Of a stretch of 64,000 bases of DNA, positions 62,068-64,000 are shown piece after piece. Location of the stretch: NCBI GenBank assembly GCA_963790505.1, contig CAWBOT010000006.1, positions 124,001 through 188,000 on the forward strand. Reading direction: 5' to 3'. A program made the position numbers and the translations under genes. Origin of the DNA: Acidisarcina sp963790505 (lineage in GTDB: Bacteria > Acidobacteriota > Terriglobia > Terriglobales > Acidobacteriaceae). Numbering within the stretch: the stretch's first letter is position 1; every line of letters starts with the position of its first letter. The notes below the pieces were generated by a model, which did no database searches, was not told where the DNA came from, and was given only the letters and a program-made list of their open reading frames with translations.

Positions 62068-62680
62068 CACTGCGATATTTCTCGGTCCTAGTCTCTATCT
62101 GGCGGCTGCGCGATCCGTCCTCGACGCGGACTATCTTCCGCCCATCAAACGCGGAGATCTCGCGCGGCTGGGCGCCCAAATCAAAACGGTCGGCATCATC
62201 GACGGCGAGTTCTATCAAAGCCTCGCGGTTTCGCCGAAAGAGATACTTCCTTTGCTCGATCGCGGAATCAAGGTCTACGGCGCTTCGAGCATGGGCGCCC
62301 TGCGGGCTGCCGAGACCTACCCCTTCGGCATGACCGGTGTCGGCAAAATCTTTGAGTGGTACCGCGACGGCGTGATTGATGCGGACGACGAGGTTGCTCT
62401 CACCTACGATCCTGCCACCTATCGGCCCACTTCGGTGCCGCTGGTGAACATTCGCTTTTGCCTGCGGGCCGCAATCGCCGAGGGGGTCGTCGCACAATCC
62501 AAAGCGGATGAAATCGTCCAGGCCGTGGAGCAGATCTACTTCCCTTCCCGCTCCTATCAGCTCGTGACGCAACTTTGCCCGGAGCTCGCAGACTTCATAC
62601 GCGAAAGACAGTCCGACCAGAAACGAGATGACGCCCTGCTGCTGTTGCAAACTATCGCAAAGGCAAAGCCGCGTTCCTGA
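62060..62680 (+). CDS. TfuA-like protein
   Basis: 206 residues with the TfuA core: AIFLGPSLYLAAA, IGI(I)DGEFYQSLAVSPKEIL, GIKVYGASSMGALRAAE (71-85) and GMTGVGKIFEWYRDGVIDAD. TfuA partners YcaO in trifolitoxin, thioviridamide and methyl-coenzyme M reductase modification, where it is thought to help deliver sulfur for thioamide formation. It overlaps the ycaO stop by 8 bp (ATGCATGA), so translation is coupled. Start at 62060; a longer frame to 61985 lies inside ycaO. This is the last gene of the operon, convergent with the permease. Confidence 0.9.
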   Translation: MHDTAIFLGPSLYLAAARSVLDADYLPPIKRGDLARLGAQIKTVGIIDGEFYQSLAVSPKEILPLLDRGIKVYGASSMGALRAAETYPFGMTGVGKIFEWYRDGVIDADDEVALTYDPATYRPTSVPLVNIRFCLRAAIAEGVVAQSKADEIVQAVEQIYFPSRSYQLVTQLCPELADFIRERQSDQKRDDALLLLQTIAKAKPRS

Positions 62681-62686
62681 TTCGCA

Positions 62687-64000
62687 CTAATCCGTGCGCA
62701 GGGCCTCGACCGGATTCACTTTAGCAGCACGCAGCGCCGGCACCGCCGACGCAATTACCGCAGCGGCCAGAATCACCCCCGCTGAGCCGATAAAAGCCAA
62801 TGCGCCGGGCAACTGCACTGTCGTGGTATATCGGCCGATGGCGCGCGCAAAGGCAAAGCCGACCACCGCGCCCGCGCCCACTCCGATAGTGGCGATAATG
62901 AATCCCTCGGTGAGAACTCCAGTGAGAATCTTCCGCGGCTGCGCGCCCAGAGCCATGCGAATGCCAAACTCTCGCGTGCGCCCGCTCACCGAGAAGGCCA
63001 GCACGCCCGCCACTCCCACCACCGAAATCGATAGCGCTACCGCGGCGAATCCGCCGAAGACAATCGCATTGAGACGGTCGGGAGTCAGCACCTCGGCGCG
63101 GATGTCCTGGAGGGTGCTGGCGCGCTCGACGGGTTGCTCGGCCGACATGTCGTGAATGGTGCGAGTGATGATCGGAACGAGCGCGTAAGGATCGCCCTTG
63201 GTGCGGACGAAGAGGCGGCTCTGCCAACCTTCCTGGTCGGAGGGCTGATAGATGGTGATGCCCGGCTCGGGAATGATGTTTTCATCATCGATGTCAGGCA
63301 CCACTCCGACGACGCGGCGCGGCTCCCCGCTGATACCGATGAACTTCGTGACGGGGTCGGTCCAGCGCATCTCGCGATTGAGCGGGTCCTGACCAGGAAA
63401 GAGCTTCTGTGCCACGCTCTGACTAATGATCACGACGCGTTCGGAGCCGTCTTTGTCGGTGTCTCTAAAATCACGGCCTGCGATTAGCGGAACTCCCAGG
63501 GTTTCGAAATAGCCGGGGGAATTGGTCCGGAATTTGGCGCGAAGATCGTCGTTACCGTTCTGGCGGGCTGCGCCCTCGATGGCGAAGGTCAAGGAGATGT
63601 CCTGCCCCTGGGAGTCGCGCCAGGGAACGCTGAAACCGGTGGAGACATGTTCAACGCCGGGGATGGCGGCGACGCGTTGTGTCACGTCGCGATAGAAGTC
63701 ACGCACCTGCTCCGGGGTGCGGCCATAGTTCATCGTCGGCAGGTTGATGGCGAGAACCCGGGAGGTGTCGAAGGGCGGACGGGTCTGCTCGAGCACCATG
63801 AGGGTGCGGAGGAGCGCTCCAGCCCCGGCGAGCAGAAGGAACGATAAGAAGATCTGGACGATGGCGAAGATGCGGAGGCGGCGACCGCTTCCGCTCGTAG
63901 TGCGCGTCCCTCCACTGGTGAGGGCGAAGCCTTTCGAGGGATCCGCCGACGGGAGGCGCGGCACGTAGGCCAGAAATACCGCAGCAGTCAGCGCGAGCGC
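62687..64000 (-). CDS. MacB/FtsX-like permease, acidobacterial orphan type (5' end cut by window edge)
   Basis: The frame is open to the right edge: at least 437 codons are visible and the N-terminus lies outside. The central membrane segment IVQIFLSFLLLAGAGALLRTL, a periplasmic MacB_PCD-like domain, then three TMs and the end LRAAKVNPVEALRTD are characteristic. These permeases often occur as large families in acidobacteria without a dedicated ATPase. It is convergent with tfuA, ending six bases after it. It may export a peptide or lipid; a link to the YcaO operon is only positional. Confidence 0.87.
   Translation of the reverse strand, partial: ALALTAAVFLAYVPRLPSADPSKGFALTSGGTRTTSGSGRRLRIFAIVQIFLSFLLLAGAGALLRTLMVLEQTRPPFDTSRVLAINLPTMNYGRTPEQVRDFYRDVTQRVAAIPGVEHVSTGFSVPWRDSQGQDISLTFAIEGAARQNGNDDLRAKFRTNSPGYFETLGVPLIAGRDFRDTDKDGSERVVIISQSVAQKLFPGQDPLNREMRWTDPVTKFIGISGEPRRVVGVVPDIDDENIIPEPGITIYQPSDQEGWQSRLFVRTKGDPYALVPIITRTIHDMSAEQPVERASTLQDIRAEVLTPDRLNAIVFGGFAAVALSISVVGVAGVLAFSVSGRTREFGIRMALGAQPRKILTGVLTEGFIIATIGVGAGAVVGFAFARAIGRYTTTVQLPGALAFIGSAGVILAAAVIASAVPALRAAKVNPVEALRTD

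Overview
The window is a high-GC bacterial chromosome segment with dense genes on both strands. Gene content suggests an acidobacterium of the Terriglobia type: a MacB/FtsX permease of the acidobacterial orphan kind, a PadR regulator paired with a HAAS-domain membrane protein, a Ser/Thr kinase fused to a TolB-like domain and TPRs, and a short GT4 glycogen synthase. This placement is inferred from gene content, not from a marker gene.

Layout. 1-6.7 kb: outer-membrane assembly protein (cut by the left edge), an E1-like ThiF/MoeB protein, an ECF sigma/anti-sigma pair, shikimate kinase and an AI-2E-family exporter. 6.8-12.3 kb: PadR with its own promoter/operator, a HAAS membrane protein, then a cytochrome-oxidase assembly cluster (heme O synthase, ABC ATPase, ABC permease, DUF420, small membrane protein). 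12.4-14.9 kb: DUF4279 protein, SSB, frataxin and a lipoprotein.

15.2-22 kb is an accessory island. An N-terminally truncated RHS protein ends in a phospholipase A2-like domain. It is followed by small membrane and lipoprotein genes that are candidate immunity genes, a displaced toxin-tail remnant, a truncated IS110 transposase, a DUF4265 gene, and three REP-associated tyrosine transposase elements with matching terminal inverted repeats. Two of these elements are 650 bp and nearly identical.

22-38.4 kb: acetyltransferase, two exopolysaccharide glycosyltransferases, a LacI regulator, a YncE-like propeller, an MBL-rhodanese protein, a large secreted beta-helix/lectin protein with a (TC)8 tract near its start, a sodium:solute symporter, alanine dehydrogenase, and an intact IS inserted just upstream of a Crp/Fnr gene. 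38.4-49.6 kb: NtrY-like kinase and an NtrX-like regulator with an apparent frameshift, MiaA, GalT, a decayed ATP-grasp gene, DUF4254, a TPR protein, YvcK, an MFS exporter and tRNA-Lys. 49.7-57.5 kb: LolA, type IV pilin, M16 peptidase, RlmN, two small antitoxin-like genes, glycogen synthase, a BamE-like secreted protein and a DUF892 protein.

57.9-62.7 kb is the most interesting locus: four co-directional, tightly packed genes encoding a Ser/Thr kinase-TPR protein, a 93-residue peptide with a Cys-containing, Pro/Asp-rich tail, a YcaO enzyme and a TfuA protein. It looks like a compact thioamide-type RiPP (or protein-modification) operon. The right edge cuts a MacB/FtsX permease.
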